Assembly: GCA_022592445.1 (NCBI GenBank)
Contig: JABYQR010000019.1
Span: 62,001 to 126,000, forward strand
DNA from: Cytidiella melzeri
Taxonomy: Eukaryota; Basidiomycota; Agaricomycetes; Polyporales; Irpicaceae
DNA: 64,000 nt
Reading direction: 5' to 3'
How positions within the stretch are numbered: the stretch's first letter is position 1; each line of letters opens with the position of its first letter. Shown here piece after piece: positions 9,143 to 20,551 of this stretch. The position numbers and the translations under genes are program-made. The notes under the pieces are model-generated. The model searched no databases. It was not told the origin of the DNA and saw only the letters and a program-made list of their open reading frames with translations.

Positions 9143-12100
9143 GTGGAGGACGTTGATGATTTTCCCACGCACACAGTTTTTATCACGCCTGTAGTATATA
9201 CCTTCCCTGCTCAGCAACCCGATTCACAGCCTGCAGTTTTATTTAACAACATGTATAACTACTTCGAAACCTTGTCATCCTGCATAGTACCAGAAATAGA
9301 CCCGCTTAGCATGCACTTCCAAGTTCCTATCACGCTCAAAGGAGTATTTAGAGAACAAGGCATCAAAGCCATGATCGACTCAGGAGCCACCGCATTTTTC
9401 CTAAGTCAAGACTTTGTCAACTGGCACCGGGTACGTACGGTCCCCTTAGAGGGACAGATCCCACTCCATAACATCGATGGGACTCTAAATCAAGGAGGAC
9501 GTATAACACACAGAGCAGAGCTCGAACTACAAGTTGGGGCTATCAAAGAAAATGCAACCTTTTTGGTCACAGACATCGGACCAGAAGACTGCATTCTAGG
9601 TCTACCCTGGCTTCGCAAAGCAAACCCCAAGATCAATTGGGCTACCGGAGAAATGGAACTGGAAGCCGAAGAAGACTTCGAGCCCTTCCAGTCTATCACA
9701 GCCAATCGGAAACAGAGACGAGCCTGGCTCAGAGCCGGTATCATTCAGGACACAAAAGAAGAACTTTGGTCCTGTGCCAGCTTTACGTACTCCACACACA
9801 TCGCTGCTAAAGCCCATCAATCCAAAGAACAACGGACGTTCGAACAGATGGTTCCAGAGGAATACCGCAGACACCAGAAAGTCTTTTCAGAAGAAGCATC
9901 ACAGCGTCTCCCCGAGCATCAGCCCTGGGATCATACGATTGATCTGACCGAGAACCCAAAGATGTTCAGATCCAAGGTCTACCCCATGTCTCCGAATGAA
10001 CAAGCGGAGCTAGACAAGTTTATTGAGGAAAACCTAGCAAAAGGATATATTGTCCCATCCAAGTTGCCCATGGCCTCACCGGTATTCTTCGTCAAGAAGA
10101 AGGATGGCAAGCTCCGCCTCGTTCAGGATTATCGACGGTTGAATGACATCACAATCAAAAACTGCTACCCACTCCCCTTGGTATCAGACATTACCAATCG
10201 ACTTTGTCAAGCCAAAATCTTCACTAAGTTTGATGTACGATGGGGTTACCATAACATTCGGATCAAAGAAAATGACGAATGGAAGGGTGCATTTGTGACA
10301 AACTGAGGGCTTTTCGAGCCTAAGGTGATGTTGTTTGGCATGACCAATTCTCCAGCCACGTTTCAAGCAATGATGAACTCCATCTTTGCTGATCTCATTG
10401 CGGAAGGAAAGGTCTCTGTGTACCTGGATGAAATCCTCATCTTCAGCTCAGACATCACGGAACACCGGAAACTCGTCCATGAGGTACTAGCGAGACTTGA
10501 AGCCAATGACATGTACCTTCGCCCCAAAAAATGCGAATTTGAACAGTCACAAGTCGAGTACCTAGGTTCAATCATTGGTAACGGCAAGATCCGTATGGAC
10601 TTGGGTAAAATAGACGCTATCACCAATTGGCCGGTACCACAGAACCTCCGTGATGTACGCGGCTTCATTGGATTTGCCAACTTCTACCGACGTTTCATCA
10701 AGGACTTTGCACGGCATACTCGTCCCCTCCATGATCTCACAAAGAAAGACCAACCTTGGAAGTGGGGAGAAGCACAGCAGAACGCCTTTCAGATGCTCAA
10801 AGATGCGTTCACTCAGGAACATATTCTAGTCACATGGGAACCTGATCGCCCCACACGTATTGAAGTTGATGCGTCTGGCTTTGCAACTGGAGGAGTTCTA
10901 TTGCAGAAACTAGAGGATGGACAATGGCACCCTGTAGTGTTTTGGTCTCAGTCTATGGCCAAAGCAGAACGGAACTATGAGATCTATGATTAAGAAATGC
11001 TCGCTATCATCAGAGCTCTCAAAGACTGGCGTCACTATCTGGAAGGATTACCCGCACCCTTCGAGATCATCACAGATCATCAGAATCTGCAGTACTGGTG
11101 TACCGCTCAGGACCTGTCTAGACGACAAGCTCGGTGGTCCTTATACCTTAGCCGGTTTGATTTTGTGTTGACACACAAACCCGGAAAGACCCTTACTAAA
11201 GGTGACCCGCTGTCCAGAGTTAGAACCTTGGAAGTGTTAGACGCATCAGACAACAAAGAACAAGTTGTGCTGAAACCCGAATACTTCCAAACCATAGCTG
11301 CCTCCAGTACTCTAGAAACAGACCCATTGGAAGCTCGAATCAGAGACATCAGCCTTCGAGAAGCAGAGGTTCTTCAGGGATTAGCCAAACTTAAGAAGGA
11401 CGGACCCCAGAAGTTGACAGATGGTGGACTGGAGTGGGAAGAAGACAGCGGACTGGTGTACTACAAAGGAAAGCTGTACATTCCTAAAGATTGAGAAGTC
11501 CGAAAGGAGATTGTACGTCGATGTCACAATGCGTTACCAGCAGGACATCCTGGCAAACACGCAACCCTGGAACTAGTAACACGGCACTATTGGTGGCCTT
11601 GCATGGCATCATTTGTAGAACAATACGTCCTCGGATGTGACAAGTGTCAGCAAACCAAACCAGCACAGCACCTGGTTGCCCCAATACAGCCCATTGAAGT
11701 ACCAGACGGACCTTGGCAGGTGGTTGGTGTAGACTTGATTGGACCACTCCCACGCAGTAACGGTTTTGACATGATTGCCGTGTACACAGACTTGTACAGC
11801 AAGCAAACACATGTAATCCCAACTCAGTCTACTGTCACAGCGGACGGTATAGCCGACCTTCACATCAGAGAGGTGTTCAGGCTCCACGGCATTCCCCGAC
11901 AGTTTATATCCGATAGAGGACCCCAGTTTGCAGCTCGTGTCATGCAAGCGTTGTACAAACGGCTAGGCACCACTGGCACCATGACTACCACCTACCACCC
12001 TCAGGCCAATGGTCAAACAGAAAGAACCAATCAAGAGGTAGAAAAGATTCTACGACTCTTTGTTGACCAACGACAAGATGATTGGGCAGAATACATCCCA

Positions 12101-12898
12101 GTGGCTGACTTCGCCATCAACTCCCAGGTCAACTCATCTACTCAGCACTCTCCGTTTGAAGTCATGTACGGGTATCTACCGGACTTTACCATTCCCATTG
12201 GTCGTCAAAGTTGCATGCCGAACCTAGACACACGTCTAGAAAAGCTCAGACAGGTTCGGGCAGAAGCCAAAGCTGCCTCGTGTCTATCTAAGGAAAAGAT
12301 GGCCAAAGTTTTCGGATACACCCGTAGAACTACTTCAGTCTTCAAGGAAGGGGACCTCGTGTGGTTGTCTTCCAAGAACGTCAAAGTACATCAGCAGTCT
12401 GACAAGCTAGGGCCTAGACAGCTTGGTCCCTTCACAGTTCTTCAGAAAACCGGTGAACATACGTATTGGATCAAACTCAAATCTGGATATCGTATTCATA
12501 ACAACATCAATGTTGAACGGCTATCTCCGTATCGAGGAAACGAAGTAAACGGCCTCATACCGGAACCACCAGCACCAATCATAGTAGATGATCAACAAGT
12601 CTACGAAGTCGAGAAGATCCTAGACAGTCGGATCTATCAGAAACAAATGCAGTACCTAGTCAAATGGAAAGGCTATGGAGAAGGCAATGTAACGTGGGAA
12701 CCTGCAGTAAATCTGACCAATGCGAAAGAGAGCATGGCAGAGTTCCACGCCAGACATACCAATGCACCTCAGAAATTACCCAAAGCACTCTTCGACTCCA
12801 TTTCTTGGAAACTGTTGGAGAACATCACAGAAGCTATTGCATCTGACCTCGAGTGGGCAGATGGTAGAGTCCCTGGTCTTAGTTCATCGAGGCGATGA
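9143..12898 (+). pseudogene. Gypsy Pol of element C, inactivated
   Basis: One frame holds the entire pol, with in-frame stops at 10304 (TGA), 10991 (TAA) and 11492 (TGA). The protease has MIDSGATAFFL and ILGLPWL. The RT has KKKDGKLRLVQDYRR and MTNSPATF, but its catalytic box reads YLDE (10421-10432) where A and B have YLDD, so the polymerase site is also lost. RNase H has VDASGFATGGVL. The integrase zinc domain (CHNALPAGHPGKH, CDKCQQTK), DDE core (VDLIGPLP, SDRGPQFAA, HPQANGQTERTNQEVE) and chromodomain (YLVKWKGYGEGNVTWEP) are otherwise well preserved. Frame retention between stops points to decay by base substitution. Confidence 0.93.
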
Positions 12899-12916
12899 AT
12901 TTTAGGAGGGGGGTAA

Positions 12917-13703
12917 TGACATGGATAGTCCAACAGAGACCGGATTTTTCCAATAATGTCACCAGTTTACAGCCTTAGGCGCCTATCTAGAGCGCTTATT
13001 TTCCGGCTAGGAGTGTTACCGGACCTAAACCCGGGTCACGTGACATCCTGCCTTATTTATCAATAGTCCAGACCCAAACCCTAGACTCAATCTGGAGCGG
13101 TTCCAGATCAACCTAGGCTATTGTTCTATTGTTCAACTTCCATTGATAGGGATTCCCCAGGTTTTCCCCAGGGATTCCCCCAGTTCTCATTGTTCTATTG
13201 TCTTTTGACTATTGTCTTCTGTCTATTGTTAGAGATTCCCCAGGGATTCCCCCAATTTCTATTGTTCTATTGTTCTTATCCTATTGTTCTATTGTTCTAT
13301 TGTTCTATTGTTCTAGCTCTATTGTTCTACGTACCCTGGTCCTTGACAGTTACTCAGGTCCTTATTGTTCTATTGTTACTCCAGCCCCACAGTTACTCCA
13401 GTCCCTAGTGTGGGAACTGGTGCACAGACCACCCAGACACAGTATATATAGTACCCCTTACCCTCCCTGGTTCTGCATCTTGACCTCTTCGTCATTTGCA
13501 CTGCCAGGTGAGTTACTCAATGTAACCTAGTATAAGCATGATATTAAATTCGTCATTTGCACTGCCAGTATCCGGCCTCAGTGCCTGCTTGCCTGCTTAT
13601 CATCAACTTTAACCTCGTTGTCGTTGTTGGAGATCTACCCCCCTTCCTCTCTACTTCACTCCCTTTTTAGGGTTATCAGCATAGCAGCAGTTGCTCCGCG
13701 ACA
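12917..13703 (+). repeat. 3' LTR of element C
   Basis: A 787-bp LTR starting TGACATGG directly after the polypurine tract (about 12904-12913) and ending CGCGACA. It matches the 5' LTR apart from insertion D and repeat-number differences, and it preserves the uninterrupted D target site. TATA box at about 13442. The many differences between the two LTRs indicate an old insertion. Confidence 0.9.
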
Positions 13704-15622
13704 CGAAGTAGCTATGGACCCTGTCAAAGTCCAAGCAGTTTCTACGTGGCCTACACCCAAGAACCTCAAAGAAGTCAGAGGATTCATCAGGTTTGCCAAC
13801 TTTTACCGACACTTCATTCAGGATTTCTCAAAGCACAGTCCTCTACACGACCTGACTAAGAAGGATGTACTGTTTGTCTGGGGACCAGCACAACAGACTG
13901 CCTTCACGTTGCTAAACAAGGCCTTTACCACTAAGCCTATCTTGGCAGTCTGGGACCCTGAACTCCATACACGTCTAGAAGTCGATGCCTCGGGCTATGC
14001 AACCGGTGGAATTATCTCCCAGAAATCAAAGAAAGATGGATTCTACCACCCTATCACCTACTGGTCTGCATCCATGACTGAAGCAGAGCGTAACTACAAA
14101 ATCTGTGATCGGAAGAGGTTAGCCGTCACTGAAGCTCTCAAAGATTGGCGCCACTACCTTGAGGGGCTCAAGGAACCGTTTGAGATCTGGAAAAATCATG
14201 CAAACCTGCAGTACTGGAAAACTGTGCAACACCTCACTCGCTGTCAAGCAGGTTGGTCACTGCTTCTGGCCGACTTCGACTTTGTGTTGGTACACAAGCC
14301 TGGCAGTACCATGATACACGCTGATCCTCTTTCTTGTCTTCACTCACACGCTGTCACAGATAAAGAAGACAACAAGGATCAGGTGGTACTGAAATCAGAA
14401 CACTTCTGGATCCTCGCTACCAGTGCACTTGCCACTGCTTCTCTGCTCAAATCAAAGATCCGAGAATGCACGGAGCAAGAAGCAGAAGTTGCACAAGCTC
14501 TCGCTACCCTCCGAAAGAAGGATCCTTGCAAACTTGTTGGCAGGTTACTCGAATGGGAAGAGAGTGACGGACTCATCTATTACAAGGGAAAACTCTACAT
14601 CTCTAACAACAAAGAGCTCCGTTGCAAAATTGTCAAATCTTGCCATGACACTCTCGCGGCTGGTCATTCAGGCAAACACGGCATCATAGAGCTAGTCTCA
14701 CATCACTATTGGTGGCTGAAGATGAATGCCTTTGTAGAGACTTACGTACTAGGCTGTGATTGCTGTCAGCGTTACAAGTCAGCTCCACATCCTAAAGCAG
14801 TACTACAGCCTCAGGAAACTCCGGCTGGACCTTGGGAACACAATGGTGTAGATCTCATCACTCAGCTGCCACCCTCTAAGGGATTTGATTCAATCGCAGT
14901 CTACGTTGACCACTACTCTGATCAAACGCACATCATCCCTACTACCACCAAGGTTAATGCTGAGGGGATTGCCAATCTACATTACAAAGAAGTTTTCTGA
15001 CTTCACAGCATTCCCAAGAAGGTGTTCTCTGACCGAGCACCCCAGTTTGCAGCGCGCTTCATGCGTGTGCTCTATCACCGCCTAGGTATAGAAACTGGTT
15101 TTACGACCGCCTATCATCTGCAAGGAAATGGCAAAGTCAAACGCAAAAACCAGGATATCGAACAATACCTGCATCTATTCTGTCAGCAAGAACAAGACGG
15201 CTGATTCGATCATCTGCCAGCAGCTGAGTTTGCACTCAACTCGCGAGTACATGTGGGTAACTTACAAACACCATTTGAAATCATCTACGGATATCGTCCC
15301 GACTTCACCATACCAGTCGGCAAGCGAAGTAATATCCCGTCGCTTGATGAGCGTCTTGACAACATGGCTCAAGTACGCAAAGAGACCGAAGCAGCTCTTC
15401 ATCTAAGCAAAGAGAAGATGAAGCAACTCTACGAATCTGAGAAGCGATCTCCACGCGTCTTCCAGGTGGGCGACATGGTCTGGCTGAACGCTAAGAACGT
15501 TCAGATTCACCAGGCTACCCCTAAACTCGGTTCTTGACAACTTGGTCCATACAAGGTCATCAAACGCATCGGCGATCTCGATTACAAACTCGATCTACCT
15601 AGCTATCTCCAAATCCACCCCA
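13704..15622 (+). pseudogene. Decayed gypsy element B, right part (RNase H, integrase)
   Basis: Continuation of the B fragment that ended at 5024. Reading resumes at VAMDPVKVQAVSTWPTPKN, the RT connection, then RNase H (VDASGYATGGII), the integrase zinc domain (CHDTLAAGHSGKHG, CDCCQRYK) and the DDE core (VDLITQLPP, SDRAPQFAAR). TGA stops occur at 14998, 15202 and 15535 with the frame kept. The degraded motif HLQGNGKVKRKNQ replaces the usual HPQ.NG..ER. Similarity stops at about 15622 (YLQIHP), before the chromodomain, so the 3' end and LTR are missing. Confidence 0.9.
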
Positions 15623-15804
15623 GGTTTGCAAAGAGATTGCAAAGGTATTGCAAAGGGCAAAACTACAGGTAAAATGTGAAACATAAGGGCTAGTCAGGCC
15701 ATCCACGACAGGATGTGCTGATGTGACATGTGACTCATCTGCTATGCGCTAGCATATACAGTATATATGCAGCATTCATCCAACATATGTCTGGAAGATA
15801 AATG
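15623..15804. other. Non-coding junction downstream of element B
   Basis: AT-rich sequence with three near-tandem TTGCAAAG words (15627-15655) and an AGCATATACAGTATATATGC-like palindrome near 15750. No gene is seen. Confidence 0.5.
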
Positions 15805-15807
15805 TAA

Positions 15808-15967
15808 GGGCCTGATTGGCGCCACATTATGTAGTTGCATTATTTTATAATCCCCTGCCAAATAAAATAATTCAGTACTTATTTTGCCTTATTTTGACAG
15901 CAAATCATTTGTTATTGGCAGGAGATTATGTTGTAGTTGACTACAAAATGCAGCACCAATCAGGCCC
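15808..15967. mobile_element. PIF/Harbinger (Tourist-like) MITE, 160 bp
   Basis: A 160-bp element with long imperfect terminal inverted repeats. The left arm starts GGGCCTGATTGGCGCCACAT and the right arm, reverse complemented, starts GGGCCTGATTGGTGCTGCAT; the resemblance continues for about 57 bases, so nearly the whole element can fold into a hairpin. It is flanked by TAA on both sides (15805-15807 and 15968-15970), the three-base TWA target duplication typical of PIF/Harbinger. It has no coding capacity, so it would need a transposase supplied elsewhere. Confidence 0.85.
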
Positions 15968-15970
15968 TAA

Positions 15971-16689
15971 CATGTATTGTAGAGATTCATTTGAAATAAA
16001 TCTCATGGAAAACCAATGGAATACTGTACATATCAGCGCAGAGTGGGTGGTCACTGGCACTGCTTCCACTGCTAAGTCACTAGTGTCACATGTCACTGGC
16101 AAGCAATCTGTTTGTGACAGCCACAACACCAGTCACAATTTTGCACCCCTGCAGGGCACTGGTGACACTCATCTGCTATCTTACTCCTGTCACAGGTGAA
16201 ACCTATCCCATCCAGTCATCTGCTAGCAAACCTTTTATCAAAAGTCACAGCCTATCTGCTCTACCCTTGTTAAGACCTGTGCCAAAATTAGATGGGTCAC
16301 ACTCAGAGCCAATCGGCAACAAGGCATTTGGAATTGTGACCAGCAAGAGGGAGATGTAGGTGAGACCTTGGCTTTAGCTAAGTAAGCTGCACCTCTTGTT
16401 TATTCTTGGATTTGGATCTTGAACTTAACAGGATCAGAGGTTTGACTTCTGGTACTGTACAAGTTGAGTATGCTTACATAATACTACAAGTTAGAAGTCT
16501 GATAGGAGTTGTGTATAGCAAACTGATATTGGTAAGTGTTCAGGTGTAAGTATTCAAATCAGATCAGAAGTCAGAAAACTGATAAAGCAAAAGTACAAGG
16601 GAGCACTGGATGGTGACAACCAGATGACAAAGTTGTGAAGGGTTCAAAAGATTGTTGGGACATGTGATGTAGGGTGTGTGAAGTGGTAT
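15971..16689. other. AT-rich non-genic stretch
   Basis: No convincing coding sequence. Short words such as TGTCAC/GTGACA and CATCTGCTA recur between 16050 and 16250, suggesting an eroded repeat. The open frames here lack codon-like composition or recognisable motifs. Confidence 0.5.
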
Positions 16690-17170
16690 TCACTGCATGA
16701 TGAGCCACATATATCCTCTCAAAAAAGGCATTGAAAAAGAGTACATGCTTTCATATATTTTTCCTTTTGGAAATATTTGCCTCAAAAAATAATCTCTTTT
16801 TTGTGCTTTCTCCACTGGACTGACAGTCAATTTTCTGACCTAAAAAAACAGTACGGTCTCTGTTTTTTATGTGAAACATAGTTCAAATAAATTGCTGTGG
16901 ATTACAGAGATAAATGGAGATATTGGTATGCAAAGGCCATTAGGTTCAGCCAATTATTGAATCTATGTCATCAGGGAAAATAGAGAAAAAGTTTGTCATT
17001 TTTTAAGAACAGAAAACTGACTGTTAGTTTGGCAGAAAAAATACAACAGAACAGGCCCCTTTTGTGAGGCAAACAAGGTAGATTTCTTTCCAGGTGGTGT
17101 ATATTTGAGGAGTTATGTACTCTTTTTCAGTGCCTTTTTTAAAGCATAATTGGAGGTCATTACGCAGTGA
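16690..17170. repeat. Inverted-repeat unit, MITE-like, 481 bp
   Basis: The left arm (16690-16746, starting TCACTGCATGATGAGCC) is the imperfect reverse complement of the right arm (17115-17170, ending GGTCATTACGCAGTGA). Both contain AAAAAAGGCA.TGAAAAAGAG followed by TACAT. Similarity continues weakly inward. No clear target duplication is visible, so the exact ends and the superfamily are uncertain; a non-autonomous DNA transposon is the likeliest explanation. Confidence 0.55.
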
Positions 17171-17520
17171 CCGGGAGAAGACTGGAGTGATTGGAAGTTC
17201 AGTCCCGAGTACGTGATCCAATTTGGTTTGTAACAGCCCTGATATATACAGTACATGTACCATTTTTTCCCAGGACATATTCACCATATATATGCAAGGG
17301 AAAAATGTATGGAAGTAAGTGCACTACTCAAGTGCCTGTCTCAAGATGTTACATCCTTGTGTTTGAGCAGTGCTACGAGTCCATACAAAGCAAAATATTG
17401 TTGGGTGAGTGCCTTGCGGGTGTAACTCACGCTACATGGAGTTTCCTGGACTATACAGTTGATCAGGAATCTAATCTAGAAGTACCTAAATCATGTATCT
17501 ACAACTTGTCTTCTATTCTA
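17171..17520. other. Non-genic AT-rich stretch
   Basis: No supported gene or repeat. An ATATATAC/CATATATATG-rich part lies at 17240-17300. Confidence 0.4.
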
Positions 17521-17539
17521 TCAGGTGGTTCACCTCGTC

Positions 17540-17946
17540 TTGCCCACGCCCGCTCCTCACTCCAATACAAAAAAACCAGACTCTAAGCCCCTCCCCACTA
17601 GCATGGTATCGGGAATCTTCGAGGCAAAGTCATATGAGTATGAGAACATAAAGAAAGTGCTGTCTCAAAACGAGTATATGCGGGTGTTTCCCCTGCTAAA
17701 AAGGATTTTATAGACCGTGGCAGGTCGCAGGCCATCTCGGAGGAGTTTGTGACCGAAGAGAGAGGGCAGAGCTATGACAGATCGGCTCGTTCGTTGGTGA
17801 GCAGTAATAGCGGCAGTATGCGGACGATCACACGTTCGTTAGGAGTAGGAGTTGATTTCCATGTAGCGTGGTTTTCGTTCATGTTGTACAAACTGTCACT
17901 TTTAGCTTGTGCTCCACCAAGTGCACGCGGACTATGTTCAATCTGA
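17540..17946 (+). pseudogene. Possible gene remnant of unknown function
   Basis: Two adjoining frames look protein-like. The first reads SMVSGIFEAKSYEYENIKKV and continues for about 15 residues. The second begins near SPAKKDFIDRGRSQAISEEF and runs through SYDRSARSLVSSNSGSMRTI. They join across a T run near 17690 that would need a one-base shift. I do not recognise the family. No start codon or splice structure is defined. It could be an exon fragment of a gene disrupted by the neighbouring transposable elements, or chance. Confidence 0.25.
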
Positions 17947-17960
17947 CGCGAAAGCTTGAG

Positions 17961-19168
17961 TCATAGCTTGGCCTTCACCATTACTACATCCTCTATCCAC
18001 CGCAGCAACGCCTGATTAATCTCGTCTGCACACGAAATGATGATCCAGTGGTCCCCGTCAAACTCGTGCATCGTCACATTATGATTTCGGAACGTCTTTG
18101 AGCGAAATAAATCATAGCCGTGTTGAGCAATGCAGGCGCGGTCATGCTTGGCTCCGCCAAAAAACAATGGGGCAGTGACGGGTGGAAGCTTTCTATATTC
18201 AGGGATAGCTGATGTATAAATCGATACGAATGAGCAATGACTAGAAGATATTGTAATACACGATACATACTTTTCATCCCGTCTTCAGCAGACTTGGTAG
18301 TGACCACAATCTCGTACCAGCGTGTAGGACCTCTGAGCCCATTCTTGAGGTAGGCGTTGATGAGTTCTCTGTTGTCTTCATTGTCGACATACCCGGCTAG
18401 CGGTGCGTTGTATCTAGAGCGCATTGACTTCTTCAGAGCGCCGCGCGGAGCCATGTGTGTCTCCCATATCGAGGGATCATTCGGGAACAGTAGGCTCATG
18501 AATGCATCCGGCTGCGGTCACAATCAAAGTTCAAGTTCTGGTGAGGCGGTGCCCTTGTCAAAGATAACGATGGATCAACCCACATTCGCTCGGAAGTCTG
18601 TTTCGAACTCGTCACTGGCGAGATACTCCCAGTATCCAAAAGTTTCATAGCCGTATTTTGCCGTCGTTGCAGCCAAAAGTTTGTCGTAGGGCAGTGGTGG
18701 TCTCACCGGAACGTAGGGCACAGCGAAGAAGGCATATGCGATGAATCGCTCGGGAAAATGATTGGCGAGTCGAGAGACTGCCGATGAGCCCCTGTAGTAT
18801 CAAACCAGTTAGCGCGTGAACCGAGGGTGTTTATCTGAAAGACATATATACCAGTCATGGCCAACAGCAATAGCTGCCGGAATATGCTCTGCGTCCAAGA
18901 TATCCACAAGGTCTCTTGAGACCTTGCTTGGGAGATAGGCGTCTGCATCGGTCGGTTTGCTGGTGCCTCCATAGCCCAGCATGTCCGGCACAACCACACC
19001 GTAGCCACGCTCTTGGAAAAACGTAGCCATTTTACGCCAATGTGACGAAATTGATGGAAATCCGTGACAAAACAGAATGGTCGGCTGTGACTGTTTTGCG
19101 GCAGCGAAGTAGTAGCTATATGTGAAGCCACGAGTGACCTCTATATTTTTGTAGTTCGAAGGGTCCAT
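17961..19168 (-). CDS. Epoxide-hydrolase-like alpha/beta hydrolase
   Basis: A soluble alpha/beta hydrolase of the epoxide hydrolase group, which uses an Asp nucleophile to open epoxides. Four exons, read right to left: 18852-19168, 18584-18791, 18271-18511 and 17961-18208, with GT-AG introns of 60, 72 and 62 nt. Exon 1 gives the oxyanion motif HGFPS followed by W, and the nucleophile elbow VGHDW, whose Gly is completed in exon 2 (GSSAVSRLANHFPERF). The last exon holds the acid loop (FFGGAKHDRACI) and the catalytic His in EFDGDHW. All three catalytic positions are present. Start at 19168 (MDPSNYKNIEV) gives a normal length of about 330 residues. The substrate cannot be told; detoxification or secondary metabolism are usual roles. 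It stands alone between two transposon regions. Confidence 0.85.
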
Positions 19169-19439
19169 GTCAGTGTTGCCTGTGTTGCGGATTCGAGTAA
19201 GAGGCGATTGATTCGGATGTTATACGGTTTGCTCGCGCACCTTCCAAGTCCAAGTAATTGTAGGTTTGGTAAGAAGCCTGCTCTCGCAAGGTCGGCAGTG
19301 CTCAAAGACGTTTGCCTGACGCTCGTCGCTGCATATCACATGCGAGGGCAGAACTTATCTGCCGTTGTCAATGGTGAGCTGCTCGGTTGTTGGCCAGCCC
19401 ACCTCCACTTGGTGCGGACAGATCTGAAGTAGATGTAAG
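19169..19439. other. Intergenic, no gene seen
   Basis: Upstream region of the hydrolase gene; no motif or repeat recognised. Confidence 0.4.
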
Positions 19440-19611
19440 ATCTCGGTGAGGCGAGGGACGAGCTGATCCTAGAACAGGGTCTATGGGAAGCGCGGGACGG
19501 GCGTCTGAGGAAAGCCACCGCTTTCCCACCTACCGCCACGTCCCCGCCAGCCGTCTGCTCGGGAGGCCCTCGCTCCAATTTTACACGCTATTTTCTCTAC
19601 TAGTCTTAGGG

Positions 19612-20551
19612 ATGGCAGAGCCAGTCAATCCTCATCTGCAGATTCGCCCGAATTTCCGAGACCCCATTCTCCAGCCACTGGTTGCGTTGGGAGTCACCGC
19701 GGAGAAAACAGCGGAACAGGTGATCGAGGACCTCGAGCGTAACTGGGACCAGCAACACGCCGAAGCAATCGCGCTATGGGATGCTAACCACCCAGAGAAC
19801 GCAGCCCCCCCCCCCCCCCGCAAACCCACCTAACCCTCCGGTAGAGGAACATGAGCACCCGCCCATACCACCTCAGCAGGTTGCGCCACAGAGAGATATG
19901 CCGGCAGAGGTAGAGGGAGAGATGGGTAGCGTGGGGTCGCGTACGAGGGGGTCATTGCCAGCTCTAGAGTCAGACGAGGACAGTGGGGTGCCTTTGCTCA
20001 AGATGGGCAAACTGGTGGTGGGAAAGAAACTCGATGACGAGCTTCTGTTCGAGCCCAGTCAGAAGGTCATCAATGACCTGAGGAAGCTCCAGTACGTCTA
20101 TCTTCATCACTTTCTGGATACCAAGCGCAAGGAGGCTTTTGAGCACTGAGCATCTGGTGTCGGCACGGCGTTCACAATTACCGCGGACGGCGCAGCCATA
20201 CAGACCACTCCCGACGACGACCCAGTGTACACCAAGTCTATTCTGCGCGTCGATCAGCTCAGCTGGGCCGACTTTGTGGCCGCCCAGACGACGCTGGTAC
20301 GGAAGATGTGGGACTGTGGGTACAGTCGCGAAACGGTGGACGCCTTGGGCCAATTTTTCGGTTCGCTGGATCGCTTTCGTATTCACCGGGAACCGTTCGG
20401 CACAAAAGCGGTGCAGTTATATGCAGCGTTGATGAGGCACAGGTGGCACGAGGAGATGGTGAAGAAGGAGATTTTTGACATTCGCGTGATAGATGAGGTG
20501 CACATCGAGCGGATCAGGCGTAAGCTGGAAGATGACGCCAGGCGTGCAGAG
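19612..20551 (+). pseudogene. Gag-like frame of the DIRS/Ngaro element
   Basis: Starts at ATG 19612 (MAEPVNPHLQIRPNF) with an amphipathic helix (AEKTAEQVIEDLERNW). A run of about 15 C (19806-19820) then moves the frame to a proline-rich, acidic linker (VEEHEHPPIPPQQ) and an alpha-helical body (KVINDLRKLQYVYLHHFLDT). An in-frame TGA at 20147 precedes SWADFVAAQTTLVRKMWDCG and IDEVHIERIRRKLEDDARR. The frame seems to leave coding sequence near 20552. The gag assignment rests on position before RT and on resemblance in layout to other DIRS elements; there is no diagnostic motif in this part. Confidence 0.6.

Larger units (their letters stand above)
5025..13703 (+). mobile_element. Ty3/gypsy chromovirus, element C (two LTRs, inserted in B)
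   Basis: A complete but inactivated LTR retrotransposon. The 5' LTR begins TGACATGG at 5025 and the 3' LTR begins at 12917 after the same polypurine tract as element A (AGGAGGGGGG). Both end TGCGACA or CGCGACA. The flanks are CAAAG (5020-5024) and CGAAG (13704-13708), a five-base target duplication with one later change. Removing C restores the RT-RNase H reading of B across the junction. Inside are gag-like frames, a zinc knuckle, and a pol frame (protease to chromodomain) broken by in-frame stops. The 5' LTR has been further split by solo LTR D. Confidence 0.93.
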
